Assembly (NCBI RefSeq): GCF_030036535.1
Contig: NZ_CP080388.1
Span: 930,001 to 994,000 of the forward strand
Direction: 5' to 3'
From: Agrobacterium cucumeris
GTDB lineage: Bacteria > Pseudomonadota > Alphaproteobacteria > Rhizobiales > Rhizobiaceae
DNA: 64,000 bases
In this document: positions 46,889 to 56,812 of the stretch, one piece after another
How the letters are laid out: every line of letters starts with the position of its first letter
Numbering within the stretch: the stretch's first letter is position 1
Position numbers and translations under genes: made by a program
Notes under the pieces: model-generated
Seen by the model: the letters and a program-made list of their open reading frames with translations, nothing else
What the model was told of the DNA's origin: nothing
The model's database searches: none

Positions 46889-48433
46889 TCATGCGGCATC
46901 TCGAAGGGGATCGTCGGGATCGATGCCGTAATCCTTCAGTTTTCGATAAAGCGTCGAGCGGCCGATGCCGAGTTTTCTGGCGACCTGGCTCATTTGCCCG
47001 CGATAGAAACGCAGCGCGAAGCGGATAAGCTCCTCTTCGATCTCGGCCAGCTTTCGAATATTGCCCGCCTCGTCCATGCTCGAGATCAGGTTTCCGCCCC
47101 GATATATGGTGGTGGAAACATCCGTTGTCTCTTCCACAACAGCGTGGCTTTCGGCGAGCGGAGGCGGCGGCGAATAGACGGCCAGCTTCAGCGACGACCC
47201 GGATGGGGACCGGATGGCGTCACCCGCATCGTCCATCGCCGCGAATTCCGGGAGCTGCAACGCGATCTGCGGAAAATCGGTATCCGCCAGTTCCTCGCCC
47301 TGCGACAGGACAACGGCGCGGAAGACCGCATTTTCAAGCTGGCGAATATTGCCGGGCCAATCATAGGCCGTCAGAAGCGCCAGCGCGCTGGCATCAAGGC
47401 CGACGGGATTGGGCAATTTCTGTTCGGCGGAAAAACGCTCGGCAAAAACCCGCGCCAGATGCGGGATATCTTCCTTGCGACGGCGCAGCGCCGGAATGGT
47501 GATCGGGAAAACATTGAGGCGATAATAAAGGTCTTCGCGGAAACGGCCTTCCTTCACCTCTTCGATCAGGTTCTTGTTGGTGGCGGAGATCAACCGGACA
47601 TTGACCTTCTGCACCCGCGCCGAGCCGACGGTTTCGATTTCGCCCTGCTGAACCGCGCGCAACAGCTTCACCTGCACGTCCAACGGCAGATCGCCGATTT
47701 CATCGAGGAACAGCGTGCCGCCATCCGCTTCCATGAATTTGCCGATGTGTTTTTCCGTAGCACCCGTAAAAGCGCCCTTCTCGTGGCCGAAGAGAATGCT
47801 CTCCACCAGATTATGCGGGATGGCGCCACAATTGACGGTGATGAACGGCTTGTTCGCCCTGTCGCCTGCCGACTGGATGGCACGGGCAACCATTTCCTTG
47901 CCGACACCCGATTCGCCTTCCAGCACCACGGGAATACTGGACTGGGCGGCGCGCTGCGCCAGTTCTATCACCCTCAGCATTGCCGGGCTGGCGGAAACGA
48001 TATCGGTAAAATTCACTGCATTGCTCCGTCCACGCCTGCCCGTGCGGGCCTTTGCTTCTCTCCTGTCCAGTTTGAGGGCATTGGAAATGGCCGCGCCGAT
48101 CCTTTCCGGCGAGACTGGCTTGACGACGAAATCAAAAGCGCCGGCGCGCATGGCCTGCACGACGGTATCGATGCCGCCCTGCCCGGTCTGAACGATGACG
48201 GGAACATCGGTGCCGAGTTCGCCAACGGCTTTCAGAAAGGAAAGACCGTCCATTTCCGGCATCATGAGGTCGAGGACGATGACATTGATCTCACCGCTAT
48301 ATTGCTTGAGCAGCTCCAGCCCCGCCCTACCGTTTTCGGCAAGCAAGGCCATATGCCCATAACGTTCCACCGCATTTTTGAGCAGGCGGCGCTGGACGGG
48401 ATCATCGTCTATCACGAGAACATGCGCGGTCAT
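46889..48433 (-). CDS. Sigma-54-dependent response regulator (NtrC family, orphan)
   Basis: A 514-aa regulator. The receiver domain (1-125) has the phospho-acceptor Asp55 in VIVLDLMMPEMDG and Lys105 in FVVKP. The AAA+ domain (about 145-385) has Walker A GESGVGKE at 173-180, the sigma-54 contact GAFTGA at 220-225 and FLDEIGDLPLDVQ. A variable linker and a Fis-type helix-turn-helix follow (about 470-505, QVARKLGIGRSTLYRKL). No histidine kinase is adjacent, so its signal is unknown. Confidence 0.93.
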   Translation of the reverse strand: MTAHVLVIDDDPVQRRLLKNAVERYGHMALLAENGRAGLELLKQYSGEINVIVLDLMMPEMDGLSFLKAVGELGTDVPVIVQTGQGGIDTVVQAMRAGAFDFVVKPVSPERIGAAISNALKLDRREAKARTGRRGRSNAVNFTDIVSASPAMLRVIELAQRAAQSSIPVVLEGESGVGKEMVARAIQSAGDRANKPFITVNCGAIPHNLVESILFGHEKGAFTGATEKHIGKFMEADGGTLFLDEIGDLPLDVQVKLLRAVQQGEIETVGSARVQKVNVRLISATNKNLIEEVKEGRFREDLYYRLNVFPITIPALRRRKEDIPHLARVFAERFSAEQKLPNPVGLDASALALLTAYDWPGNIRQLENAVFRAVVLSQGEELADTDFPQIALQLPEFAAMDDAGDAIRSPSGSSLKLAVYSPPPPLAESHAVVEETTDVSTTIYRGGNLISSMDEAGNIRKLAEIEEELIRFALRFYRGQMSQVARKLGIGRSTLYRKLKDYGIDPDDPLRDAA

Positions 48434-48602
48434 TTTTGGCTCCGGTTTCCGGTTTATGGACCTGCGTCATGCGGTCCCTTGTGCCGCACTCTGGCACGGG
48501 AGACTTGAACATCCAGTTTTGAGATTTGCTTGCATTTTATCCATTGCTGCGGGAAACAAAGGCCCCATATGCTTCGCAAGCATAATCAGAAGGACGTGTT
48601 CG

Positions 48603-50453
48603 ATGACCCTCAATCGCCTCACCCCGCAACCCGCATTCTCCCTTGCCGAAACCTCCGGTCCCGTGCTCGGAGACCTGCCCGGCTGGAAGCTCTCGGATCT
48701 CTACCCGTCGGGCGATTCACCGGAATATAAGGGCGATATCGAAAAGGCGGCGGCCATGGCGACCGCTTTCGAGGATAAGTGGAAGGGCAAGCTTGAGGCG
48801 GCTGCAACGGCCACGGGCGGAAAAGGCATCGGTACTGCGCTGAAGGAATATGAGGCGCTGGACGATCTTATCGGCCGCATCGGCTCCTTTGCTGGACTGA
48901 CCTATTTTTCCGATACATCGAACCCGGCAAACGGCAAGCTTTATGGAGATGCCCAGGCGAAGCTGACGGATATTTCCGCACATCTTCTGTTTTTCACGCT
49001 TGAACTCAACCGCATCGACGACGCGACGATGGACGCCTGCATGGTGAACGACGCCGCTGCAGGACACTACCGGCCGTGGCTGGTGGATTTGCGCAAGGAC
49101 AAGCCACATCAGCTGGACGACCAGCTGGAGCAGCTGTTCCTCGAAAAATCGATGACCAGTGCTGCTGCCTTCAACCGCCTGTTCGACGAAACGATGGCCG
49201 ATCTGCGTTTCGACATCGACGGCGCGAGCCTTCCGCTGGAAGTGACGCTCAACATGTTGCAGGAGCCGGAGCCAGAGACCCGAAAAAAAGCGGCGGAAGC
49301 GCTGAGCGCTACCTTCAAGGATAATCTGCGGGTCTTCACCCTCATCACCAACACGCTTGCCAAGGACAAGGATATTTCCGACCGCTGGCGCAAGTTCGAG
49401 GATATTGCCGATAGCCGCCATCTGGCCAACCGCGTCGAGCGCGAAGTGGTCGATGCGTTGGCCGCCGCCGTGAAGAAAGCCTATCCGCGTCTTTCGCACC
49501 GTTATTACGCCATGAAGGCCAGGTGGCTCGGCATGGAGCAGATGAATTACTGGGACCGCAACGCGCCGCTTCCCGATACATCGAACACGATTATTCCGTG
49601 GGACGAGGCCAAGGACACCGTGCTTTCGGCCTACGGCAACTTCGCGCCTGAGATGGCCGATATCGCCCGCCGTTTCTTTGACGAGGAATGGATCGATGCC
49701 CCCGCCCGTCCCGGCAAGGCGCCGGGCGCATTCGCACACCCGACCGTGCCTTCGGCTCATCCCTACGTGCTCGTCAACTATCTCGGCAAACCGCGCGACG
49801 TCATGACGCTTGCCCATGAGCTTGGTCACGGCGTGCATCAGGTGCTGGCCGGCCAGCAGGGTGCCTTGATGTGCGCAACGCCGCTGACGCTTGCCGAAAC
49901 CGCCTCCGTCTTCGGTGAAATGCTGACCTTCCGCAAATTGCTCGACGACACGAAGGATGTCAGGGAGCGCAAGGCCATGCTCGCCCGCAAGGTCGAGGAC
50001 ATGATCAACACCGTCGTGCGCCAGATCGCCTTTTATGAATTCGAGCGCAAGCTGCACACTGCCCGCAAGCAGGGGGAGCTGACTTCCGAACAGATCGGCG
50101 AATTGTGGCTCTCCGTGCAGGCCGAAAGCCTCGGCCCGGCAATCCGCATTTCCGAAGGCTACGAGACATGGTGGACATACATCCCCCATTTCATCCATTC
50201 GCCCTTCTACGTGTATGCCTACGCTTTCGGCGATTGCCTGGTGAACTCGCTTTACGCGGTTTACCAAAAGGCCGAGACGGGCTTTCAGGACAAATATTTC
50301 GAACTCCTGAAAGCGGGCGGGACCAAACACCATTCCGAGCTTCTGAAGCCCTTCGGCCTCGATGCCACCGATCCCTCCTTCTGGGACAAGGGACTTTCGA
50401 TGATCGAAGGACTGATCGACGAACTGGAAGCGCTGGACAATAAACAGGCTTAA
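48603..50453 (+). CDS. pepF: M3-family oligoendopeptidase F
   Basis: Zinc oligopeptidase, 616 aa, from the ATG giving MTLNRLTPQP. The zinc motif HELGH is at 405-409 within TLAHELGHGVHQ, and the third ligand Glu is in LAETASVFGEM about 25 residues on. It degrades short peptides in the cytoplasm. It is divergent from the sigma-54 regulator, with which it shares a 169-bp promoter region. Confidence 0.94.
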   Translation: MTLNRLTPQPAFSLAETSGPVLGDLPGWKLSDLYPSGDSPEYKGDIEKAAAMATAFEDKWKGKLEAAATATGGKGIGTALKEYEALDDLIGRIGSFAGLTYFSDTSNPANGKLYGDAQAKLTDISAHLLFFTLELNRIDDATMDACMVNDAAAGHYRPWLVDLRKDKPHQLDDQLEQLFLEKSMTSAAAFNRLFDETMADLRFDIDGASLPLEVTLNMLQEPEPETRKKAAEALSATFKDNLRVFTLITNTLAKDKDISDRWRKFEDIADSRHLANRVEREVVDALAAAVKKAYPRLSHRYYAMKARWLGMEQMNYWDRNAPLPDTSNTIIPWDEAKDTVLSAYGNFAPEMADIARRFFDEEWIDAPARPGKAPGAFAHPTVPSAHPYVLVNYLGKPRDVMTLAHELGHGVHQVLAGQQGALMCATPLTLAETASVFGEMLTFRKLLDDTKDVRERKAMLARKVEDMINTVVRQIAFYEFERKLHTARKQGELTSEQIGELWLSVQAESLGPAIRISEGYETWWTYIPHFIHSPFYVYAYAFGDCLVNSLYAVYQKAETGFQDKYFELLKAGGTKHHSELLKPFGLDATDPSFWDKGLSMIEGLIDELEALDNKQA

Positions 50454-50552
50454 CCCCGCCAGCCGGCAAGGCTATCCTATTTCGGACAAGCTTTGCCGGT
50501 TGATAGTGCCGGCGCAGAAACCGACCATCATGACAGGCGACGAGCACAGGCA

Positions 50553-51188
50553 ATGAAACGCAAACCTGCCGATCTGACCTTGAGGGAAACCCTGCGCTGG
50601 GAGCCGCAAACCGGCTTTCAGCGCATCGACCAGCATATGCGCCGGCTGCTGCGGTCGGCCGATGCGCTCGGTTTTCGCGCCCCGGCCAATGCAATTCAGG
50701 CGCTGGAAAAGACGGTGGGCGGCGAAAAACCGCTTTGCGTCCGGCTGGTTATGAACTACAAGGGCGAACTCGATATCGAGACGGCCGATTTTAGTCCCGT
50801 ACAAACAAATGCGGTCTGGCGCGTTCGTATCGCGACAAAAACCACGCTTGATTCCACGGATACCTTCTATCGCCACAAATCATCGCGTCGCGAGCCCTAT
50901 GATGCCGCCCGCGCCGAATTTTCAGCCGAAGAGGCGGATGAAGTTCTCCTGCTCAATGAACGCGGCGAATTGTGCGAGGGATCATCGACCAGCATTTTCG
51001 TCGAAATGCCGGACGGGCAGTTGCTGACGCCGCCGCTCGACAGCGGCATCCTGCCGGGCGTGCTGCGTGCCGACCTGATCCGCGAACGCAAGGCGCGCGG
51101 ACAGGCGCTGAAACCGCAGGATATTACCGGCCGGAAGTTCTTCGTCGGTAATTCGCTGCAAGGGCTGATTGCGGCGGAACTGGTTTAA
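50553..51188 (+). CDS. Class IV PLP aminotransferase/lyase (PabC-like)
   Basis: A 211-aa fold-type IV PLP protein resembling 4-amino-4-deoxychorismate lyase. The cofactor Lys is about residue 109 (FYRHKSS), and the family motif LLNERGELCEGSSTSIFVE with PPLDSGILPGVLR is at about 132-170. It is shorter than typical PabC. It may provide p-aminobenzoate for folate. A TTG 20 codons upstream is an alternative start. It overlaps the convergent diguanylate cyclase gene by 4 bp at the stops. Confidence 0.82.
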   Translation: MKRKPADLTLRETLRWEPQTGFQRIDQHMRRLLRSADALGFRAPANAIQALEKTVGGEKPLCVRLVMNYKGELDIETADFSPVQTNAVWRVRIATKTTLDSTDTFYRHKSSRREPYDAARAEFSAEEADEVLLLNERGELCEGSSTSIFVEMPDGQLLTPPLDSGILPGVLRADLIRERKARGQALKPQDITGRKFFVGNSLQGLIAAELV

Positions 51189-52141
51189 ACAGTCACCGCC
51201 AGAAGCCGGTCGCGGCCTTTTTCCTTGGCCGCATAAAGAGCCTGATCGGCGCGCATAAAAACATCATCGGCGCTTTCCGCCATCCGATACGTCGTCATGC
51301 CAGCCGAGCAGCTGTAGGAGAAATCGGGAAAGTCGGCCAGAGGTCTTGAAAGCCGCACCTTTTGCAGCAGCCGCTCGGCAATCTCGCGGCCTTCGGCGAC
51401 CGAACTGCGCGGCAGCACAAGCATGAATTCCTCACCGCCGATCCGGCCGAAACAATCCACCCGCCGGATGACGGAATGGGCGATGCCGACAAAATCGCGC
51501 AACACTGCATCACCACATTTATGGCCGAAACGATCATTGATCTGCTTGAAAAAATCGATATCGAGCGTGCAGAGGCAAAAGGGTGTTTCAAGCCCCTTGC
51601 CAACCCGTTCCACCTGCAGTGCCAGCTTGGCGAAAACGAAACGGCGGTTCGCCGTTCCCGTCAACTCATCCGTCTGCGAGGCGCGCACCGCCAGATCCCG
51701 GTCCTGCCGCAGCGCACGGTAACCCTGGCGCAATTCGGTCACGTCACTGGCAATGCACAGCATCCAGCCATCCTGCTGCACCGTTTCCGTCATCCAGAAC
51801 CAGCGGCCGTCATACATGTCCATCTCGAAGGCGCGATAAGGCAGCTTGCCGCGCCGGGACTGCGCCGACAGGAGCCAGCCTTCGAAATCCCTGTGTCGAA
51901 CGACAACACCGGTTTGCAGGCGGTGGTTCAGCCGCATGATATCCGCCCAGGTCGGAAATTCTTCCGGGGTAATTTGAAAGCTTTCCCGAAACGACGGGTT
52001 GGCATGCCGCAGCCGGTCTTCGGAATCGTAGAGGGCAATCAGAACGGGGGTGGCACTTTGAAGCGCTGCGACACGCTCGATGAAACTGTTCAACAGGCAA
52101 TTCTCCTGTGATGGCAAAAACTCCCTGTCGTCATCGGCCAA
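51185..52141 (-). CDS. PAS-GGDEF diguanylate cyclase
   Basis: A 318-aa soluble protein with a PAS-like sensor (about 20-140) and a C-terminal GGDEF domain (about 150-318). The active site reads GGEEF at 235-239, and an inhibitory RxxD site (RRVD) lies 5 residues upstream, so it should be an active, product-inhibited producer of cyclic di-GMP. The signal sensed is unknown. The start follows a weak ribosome site. Confidence 0.92.
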   Translation of the reverse strand: MADDDREFLPSQENCLLNSFIERVAALQSATPVLIALYDSEDRLRHANPSFRESFQITPEEFPTWADIMRLNHRLQTGVVVRHRDFEGWLLSAQSRRGKLPYRAFEMDMYDGRWFWMTETVQQDGWMLCIASDVTELRQGYRALRQDRDLAVRASQTDELTGTANRRFVFAKLALQVERVGKGLETPFCLCTLDIDFFKQINDRFGHKCGDAVLRDFVGIAHSVIRRVDCFGRIGGEEFMLVLPRSSVAEGREIAERLLQKVRLSRPLADFPDFSYSCSAGMTTYRMAESADDVFMRADQALYAAKEKGRDRLLAVTV

Positions 52142-52336
52142 AGCCCCCCAGCAGCTGGTCTCAAGACGAAAAGAAGAACTTGATTATAAACGCAGTCTCT
52201 AAAATGCGAAGAGGCAGAATGCGCGTGCACGGCTGCTTTCACCCCGACCGTCATATGTCCGTCATCCACCTGCCCTTTATTGTGGCACGCTTTTGTGATC
52301 TAGCTTACTTATTGGCTGAAAAAGGAAAATTGACGA

Positions 52337-53782
52337 ATGACGGACGCAAACCATCCGATTTACGGCGATATTGACGGCCCCATCATCATGATCGGCTTCG
52401 GCTCCATCGGGCGCGGTACTCTTCCGTTGATCGAACGTCATTTCAATTTCGACAAGACCCGGCTCGTCGTCATCGATCCGCGCGAAGATATCGCCGCGTT
52501 TCTGGCCGAGAGGAATATTCACCACATCCGCACGCATCTGACCAAGGAGAATTACAAGGAAGTTCTGAAGCCGCTGCTCAAGGGCGTTCAGGGCCAGGGC
52601 TTCTGCGTCAATCTTTCGGTCGATGCTGCCTCCGTCGATCTGATGCGGCTCTGCCGCAAACACGGCATGCTTTACATCGACACCGTGGTCGAGCCATGGC
52701 CCGGCTTTTATTTCGACGCCGATGCCGACAATGCCTCCAGAACCAATTATTCGCTGCGCGAGACCATGCTGAAGGAAAAGGCGCGCAAGCCGGGCGGCAC
52801 GACGGCCGTTTCCACCTGCGGGGCGAACCCCGGCATGGTGTCATGGTTCGTGAAGCAGGCGCTGGTCAATCTCGCCAAGGATACCGGCCTTGCTATCGAA
52901 GAGCCACAACCGCATGATCGGGAAGCCTGGGCAAAGCTGATGAAGCAGCTCGGCGTCAAGGGCGTGCATGTGGCCGAGCGCGATACGCAGCGGGCAAAGG
53001 ACCCAAAACCTTTCGGCGCTTTCTGGAACACCTGGTCTGTGGAGGGTTTTATCGCCGAGGGTTTTCAGCCCGCCGAACTCGGCTGGGGCACCCATGAAAA
53101 CTGGATGCCGAAAAACGCGAAAAAACAGAAGAAGGGCAGCAAGGCGGCGATCTATCTCGACCAGCCAGGCGCCAATACGCGGGTGCGGACATGGTGTCCG
53201 GGACAGGGGCCGCAATATGGCTTTCTGGTCACCCATAATGAGGCGATCTCGATTTCCGACTATTTCACCGTCCGCAATGACGATGGCGACGTGACCTACC
53301 GGCCGACCTGTCATTATGCCTATCACCCCTGCAACGACGCCATTCTTTCCCTGCACGAACTCTTCGGCAATGGCGGCATTCCACAGCCGGTGCAACATGT
53401 GCTGGGCGAAGATGAGCTGGTGGATGGCGCCGACGAGCTGGGCGTTCTGCTTTATGGCCACGACAAAAATGCCTATTGGTACGGCTCGCGGCTGAGCCTG
53501 CAGGAGGCGCGTTCGCTCGCCCCCAACCAGAATGCGACCGGACTGCAGGTCAGTTCAGCGGTGCTGGCCGGAATGGTGTGGGCCATCGAAAATCCGCAGG
53601 TCGGCATCGTCGAGGCGGACGAAATGGATTATCGCCGATGCCTGGAGGTGCAGCGTCCTTATCTGGGCCCGGTCGAAGGACACTACACGGACTGGACGCC
53701 GCTCGACGGCCGCCCCGGCCTGTTTCCCGACAATATCGACACGTCCGACCCCTGGCAGTTCCGCAACATTCTGGTGCGGTGA
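52337..53782 (+). CDS. hss: Homospermidine synthase
   Basis: NAD-dependent enzyme making sym-homospermidine from two putrescines, the main rhizobial polyamine pathway; 481 aa. The N-terminal Rossmann motif is IIMIGFGSIGRGTLPLIERH (about 17-36); WPGFYFDADADN and STCGANPGMVSWFVK follow. It is preceded by AAAGGAAAA and stands alone between the diguanylate cyclase (divergent) and omp10. Confidence 0.93.
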   Translation: MTDANHPIYGDIDGPIIMIGFGSIGRGTLPLIERHFNFDKTRLVVIDPREDIAAFLAERNIHHIRTHLTKENYKEVLKPLLKGVQGQGFCVNLSVDAASVDLMRLCRKHGMLYIDTVVEPWPGFYFDADADNASRTNYSLRETMLKEKARKPGGTTAVSTCGANPGMVSWFVKQALVNLAKDTGLAIEEPQPHDREAWAKLMKQLGVKGVHVAERDTQRAKDPKPFGAFWNTWSVEGFIAEGFQPAELGWGTHENWMPKNAKKQKKGSKAAIYLDQPGANTRVRTWCPGQGPQYGFLVTHNEAISISDYFTVRNDDGDVTYRPTCHYAYHPCNDAILSLHELFGNGGIPQPVQHVLGEDELVDGADELGVLLYGHDKNAYWYGSRLSLQEARSLAPNQNATGLQVSSAVLAGMVWAIENPQVGIVEADEMDYRRCLEVQRPYLGPVEGHYTDWTPLDGRPGLFPDNIDTSDPWQFRNILVR

Positions 53783-53931
53783 GGACGCCGCGTCTCATAT
53801 TTGTCACATGGATGCTTTCATGCGGCATATGAGGAACCAGCAAGAGCAAGCAACGTTGCCTTGAAATAAGGAACGCTTCACGGCATGGTCGAAACACAGA
53901 AAGTTTCATCGAATCGCAGGAGAACAGGCTC

Positions 53932-54306
53932 ATGAACTTCAAGACAAGCGCTGCTTTGCTTTGTGCCGCCATCGCGGTGTCTTCATGCGTCGCGCCGGGT
54001 CCCTCGCAGCAGACCTCGATGGCGCCTTCGCTTTCCCGCGGCCCGGCCGTCGATGGCCGCTGGATCGATCGCAACGGCATCGTGTCGACCTTCCAGAATG
54101 GCGCCTTCTCCACCCGTTCGACAGACACCAACACGCTTCTGGCCTCCGGCACCTATGTGACGATTTCGCCGACGCTCTACGAAATCAACATGACATCGCT
54201 GGTGCGCAACACGCAGTCGCGCGTCAACTGCGCCCTCGTCTCGCCTTCACAATTGAATTGCACGACAGACAGCAACAGCCAGTTCTCGCTGACGCGCCAA
54301 GGCTGA
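53932..54306 (+). CDS. omp10: Omp10-type outer-membrane lipoprotein
   Basis: A 124-aa lipoprotein with lipobox VSSC (Cys19). The mature part ([33 protein letters not shown], then [13 protein letters not shown]) closely follows the Brucella Omp10 immunogenic outer-membrane lipoprotein. It is a small beta-structured surface protein of unresolved function with a conserved Cys pair. A terminator follows. Confidence 0.88.
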   Translation: MNFKTSAALLCAAIAVSSCVAPGPSQQTSMAPSLSRGPAVDGRWIDRNGIVSTFQNGAFSTRSTDTNTLLASGTYVTISPTLYEINMTSLVRNTQSRVNCALVSPSQLNCTTDSNSQFSLTRQG

Positions 54307-54338
54307 TATAGCTGCCTTTTCAACGAGATAGCTTTCTT

Positions 54339-54368
54339 AAACGCACGCTTCCGGCGTGCGTTTTTCTT
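54339..54368 (+). terminator. Rho-independent terminator after omp10
   Basis: Stem AAACGCACGC / GCGTGCGTTT with loop TTCCG followed by TTCTTTG. Confidence 0.9.
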
Positions 54369-54526
54369 TGTTGCGTACCTGTCATAATTTCGCTTGCGGC
54401 AATGGCCGCTAAATGGAAACATCCGGCTTTGAAAGCCTGACATACTTTCAGATTAAAGAATGATCGGAGCACGGGCGGATGATGATCGGCAAGCCCGTAT
54501 TATGTTTCAGACAGGAGAGAGGGACG

Positions 54527-56461
54527 ATGAAAAGAATTTTGGGACTGGGCATGCTGAGCGTTTCCGCAATAACGCTTTCAGCCGGGGTCGCTCTGGCCGA
54601 CTACAAACTTAACATTCTTCACATCAACGACCTGCACTCACGCATCGAAGCGATCAACAAATTCGACTCGACCTGCTCTGCTGCCGAAACGGAAAAGAAC
54701 GAATGCTTCGGCGGCATCGCCCGCGTGAAGAGCGCGATCGACGCACGCCGGGGTGAACTGGGCAGCGACGCCAATCTTCTGGTTCTCGACGCCGGCGACC
54801 AGTTCCAGGGCTCGCTGTTCTATACGCAGTACAAGAGCGGACCGGTCGCGGAATTCATGAACGGCATCGGTTTCGATGCGATGGCAATCGGCAACCATGA
54901 ATTCGATGACGGCCCGGAAGAGCTATTGAAATTCATCAATGCGCTGAAGTTCCCGATCATTTCCGGAAACACCAAGGCAGCGACCGATTCCATCCTTGCC
55001 GATAAATACAAGGGTTATGTCATCAAGGATCTGGGCGGCCAGAAGGTTGCCGTGGTTTCCGTGCTTGCGACCGACACCAATGAGACGTCGTCTCCTGGCG
55101 ACAAGATCAGTTTCGAAGACGAGGTCACCTATCTGAAGGGCGCCGTAAAGGAGATTCAGGATCAGGGCGTCAACAAGATCGTGCTGCTTTCGCATGTCGG
55201 TTATGTCAAGGATCAGGAAATCGCCCGCGCTGTGGACGGAATCGACGTCATCGTCGGCGGCCATAGCCACACCCTGCTTTCCAGCACTGACCCGAAGGCT
55301 GCCGGTGCTTATCCCACTCTCGTCAAGAACCCGTCCGGGATCGATGTCCCGATCGTCACTGCCTATGCCTATTCGAAATATCTCGGTGACCTGACGGTGA
55401 CCTTCGATGACAACGGCGTGGTTAAATCCGCCGAAGGCGCACCGAAGCTTCTCGACGCTTCCGTCACGCCCGACGAGGGCTTCACCAAGCGCGTGACGGA
55501 ACTTGCCGGCCCGCTCGAGGAAATGAAGAAGAAGGAAATCGGTTCTTCTGAAGCTCCCATCGACGGTTCACGGGAAGTTTGCCGCGCCAAGGAATGCACG
55601 ATGGGTAACCTCGTTTCCGACGCGTTGCTGGACCGCGTCAAGGACCAGGGCATCACCATCGCCATCCAGAATGGCGGCGGTCTGCGTGCCTCCATCGATG
55701 CCGGCACAGTGACGATGGGCGAAGTCCTGACGGTTCTGCCGTTCCAGAACTCCATCGCCACATTCCAGTTGAAAGGCTCCGACGTTGTGGCCGCCCTTGA
55801 AAATGGCGCCGGCCAGATCGAGGAAGGGGCCGGGCGCTTCGCCCAGGTCGCCGGCCTCAAATATTCATTCGACCGTTCCAAGCCTGCCGGCAGCCGCGTC
55901 GTTTCCGTCGAGGTCAAGGAAGGTAACGGCTTCGTGCCGCTCGATCCGGACAAGACCTACGGCGTCGTCTCCAACAACTACATGCGCTCGGGCGGCGACG
56001 GTTATAAGGTTTTCGCGACCAAAGCCGTCAATCCCTATGACTTCGGCCCGAGCCTTGAAGATGCGGTTGCGGCCTATATCAGCGCCAACAGCCCCTATAA
56101 GCCACAAACCGACGGACGTATCACCGATGTAACGCCGGCGGATTACGTTGCGCCTGTAAAACAGCCGGCACCGGCAGCTCCCGCACCCACTGCGACAGCA
56201 CCTGCTGCCACGGCACCGGCACCGGCACCCGCCACCACGGCAACTCCGGCGCCTGCTGCAACCGCACCCGCTGCCCCGACGCCTGCGGCCGCAGCCGCCG
56301 CTGCCAGCAAATATGTTGTCGAAAAGGGCGATTCTCTCTGGAAGATCGCAGCGGAAAAATATGGCGACGGCGCGCTTTGGACCAGAATTGCCAAGGCGAA
56401 CACTCTGAAACAGCCGAACCATATCGAGATCGGCGAAGAACTCGAACTTCCGGCTCAATAA
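54527..56461 (+). CDS. Periplasmic 5'-nucleotidase/UDP-sugar hydrolase with C-terminal LysM
   Basis: A 644-aa exported UshA-like protein. The signal peptide ends near residue 23 (ALA). The metallophosphatase domain (about 25-300) has ILHINDLHSRIEAI, DAGDQFQGSLFY and AIGNHEFDDGPEE; the 5'-nucleotidase C-terminal domain (about 320-515) has NGGGLRASIDAG. A Pro/Ala/Thr linker (about 540-595) then joins a LysM domain (YVVEKGDSLWKIAAEKYGDG to the end). LysM should tether the enzyme to peptidoglycan. GGAGAGAGG precedes the ATG. Confidence 0.92.
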   Translation: MKRILGLGMLSVSAITLSAGVALADYKLNILHINDLHSRIEAINKFDSTCSAAETEKNECFGGIARVKSAIDARRGELGSDANLLVLDAGDQFQGSLFYTQYKSGPVAEFMNGIGFDAMAIGNHEFDDGPEELLKFINALKFPIISGNTKAATDSILADKYKGYVIKDLGGQKVAVVSVLATDTNETSSPGDKISFEDEVTYLKGAVKEIQDQGVNKIVLLSHVGYVKDQEIARAVDGIDVIVGGHSHTLLSSTDPKAAGAYPTLVKNPSGIDVPIVTAYAYSKYLGDLTVTFDDNGVVKSAEGAPKLLDASVTPDEGFTKRVTELAGPLEEMKKKEIGSSEAPIDGSREVCRAKECTMGNLVSDALLDRVKDQGITIAIQNGGGLRASIDAGTVTMGEVLTVLPFQNSIATFQLKGSDVVAALENGAGQIEEGAGRFAQVAGLKYSFDRSKPAGSRVVSVEVKEGNGFVPLDPDKTYGVVSNNYMRSGGDGYKVFATKAVNPYDFGPSLEDAVAAYISANSPYKPQTDGRITDVTPADYVAPVKQPAPAAPAPTATAPAATAPAPAPATTATPAPAATAPAAPTPAAAAAAASKYVVEKGDSLWKIAAEKYGDGALWTRIAKANTLKQPNHIEIGEELELPAQ

Positions 56462-56498
56462 GCCGGAAGCCGAAAGACAGGGCAATTTGCCGCAGCTG

Positions 56499-56538
56499 GA
56501 AGCCGGCCCCCAACCAAGGGGCCGGCTTCTTATTTTTT
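56499..56538 (+). terminator. Rho-independent terminator after the 5'-nucleotidase gene
   Basis: Stem GAAGCCGGCCCC / GGGGCCGGCTTC followed by TTATTTTTT. Confidence 0.92.
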
Positions 56539-56812
56539 CCATAAAAAACAGCATGTTGTGCGCTGCCAATCATTAAAAAGCAGCGTGACCGCTCATTGAA
56601 TGCGCAAATCACACCCGTTGGTGGTTCAATCCGGAAAAAATTCGTCTAGAACACGTGAACAAATCGACGGCACGGGCGTATAGCTCGGGCATTTCCGGTA
56701 AAAGCCATCACGGTTCGCATCCGGTATGCATAGACAGAAGATTGAACCTTTCCGCCTCTATTCCAGACGGAAAAGCTCTCACGCAAACAGTCCGAGTTTC
56801 AGGGTGTCATTC

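Noticed and set aside
52142..52336. Polyamine or other riboswitch ahead of homospermidine synthase
   Set aside because: I could not draw a stable conserved structure and no known class is recognisable.
56540..56812. Irr/ICE-type iron box upstream of hemH
   Set aside because: TCTAGAAC near 56644 matches only a half-site; without a second half I cannot support iron regulation.
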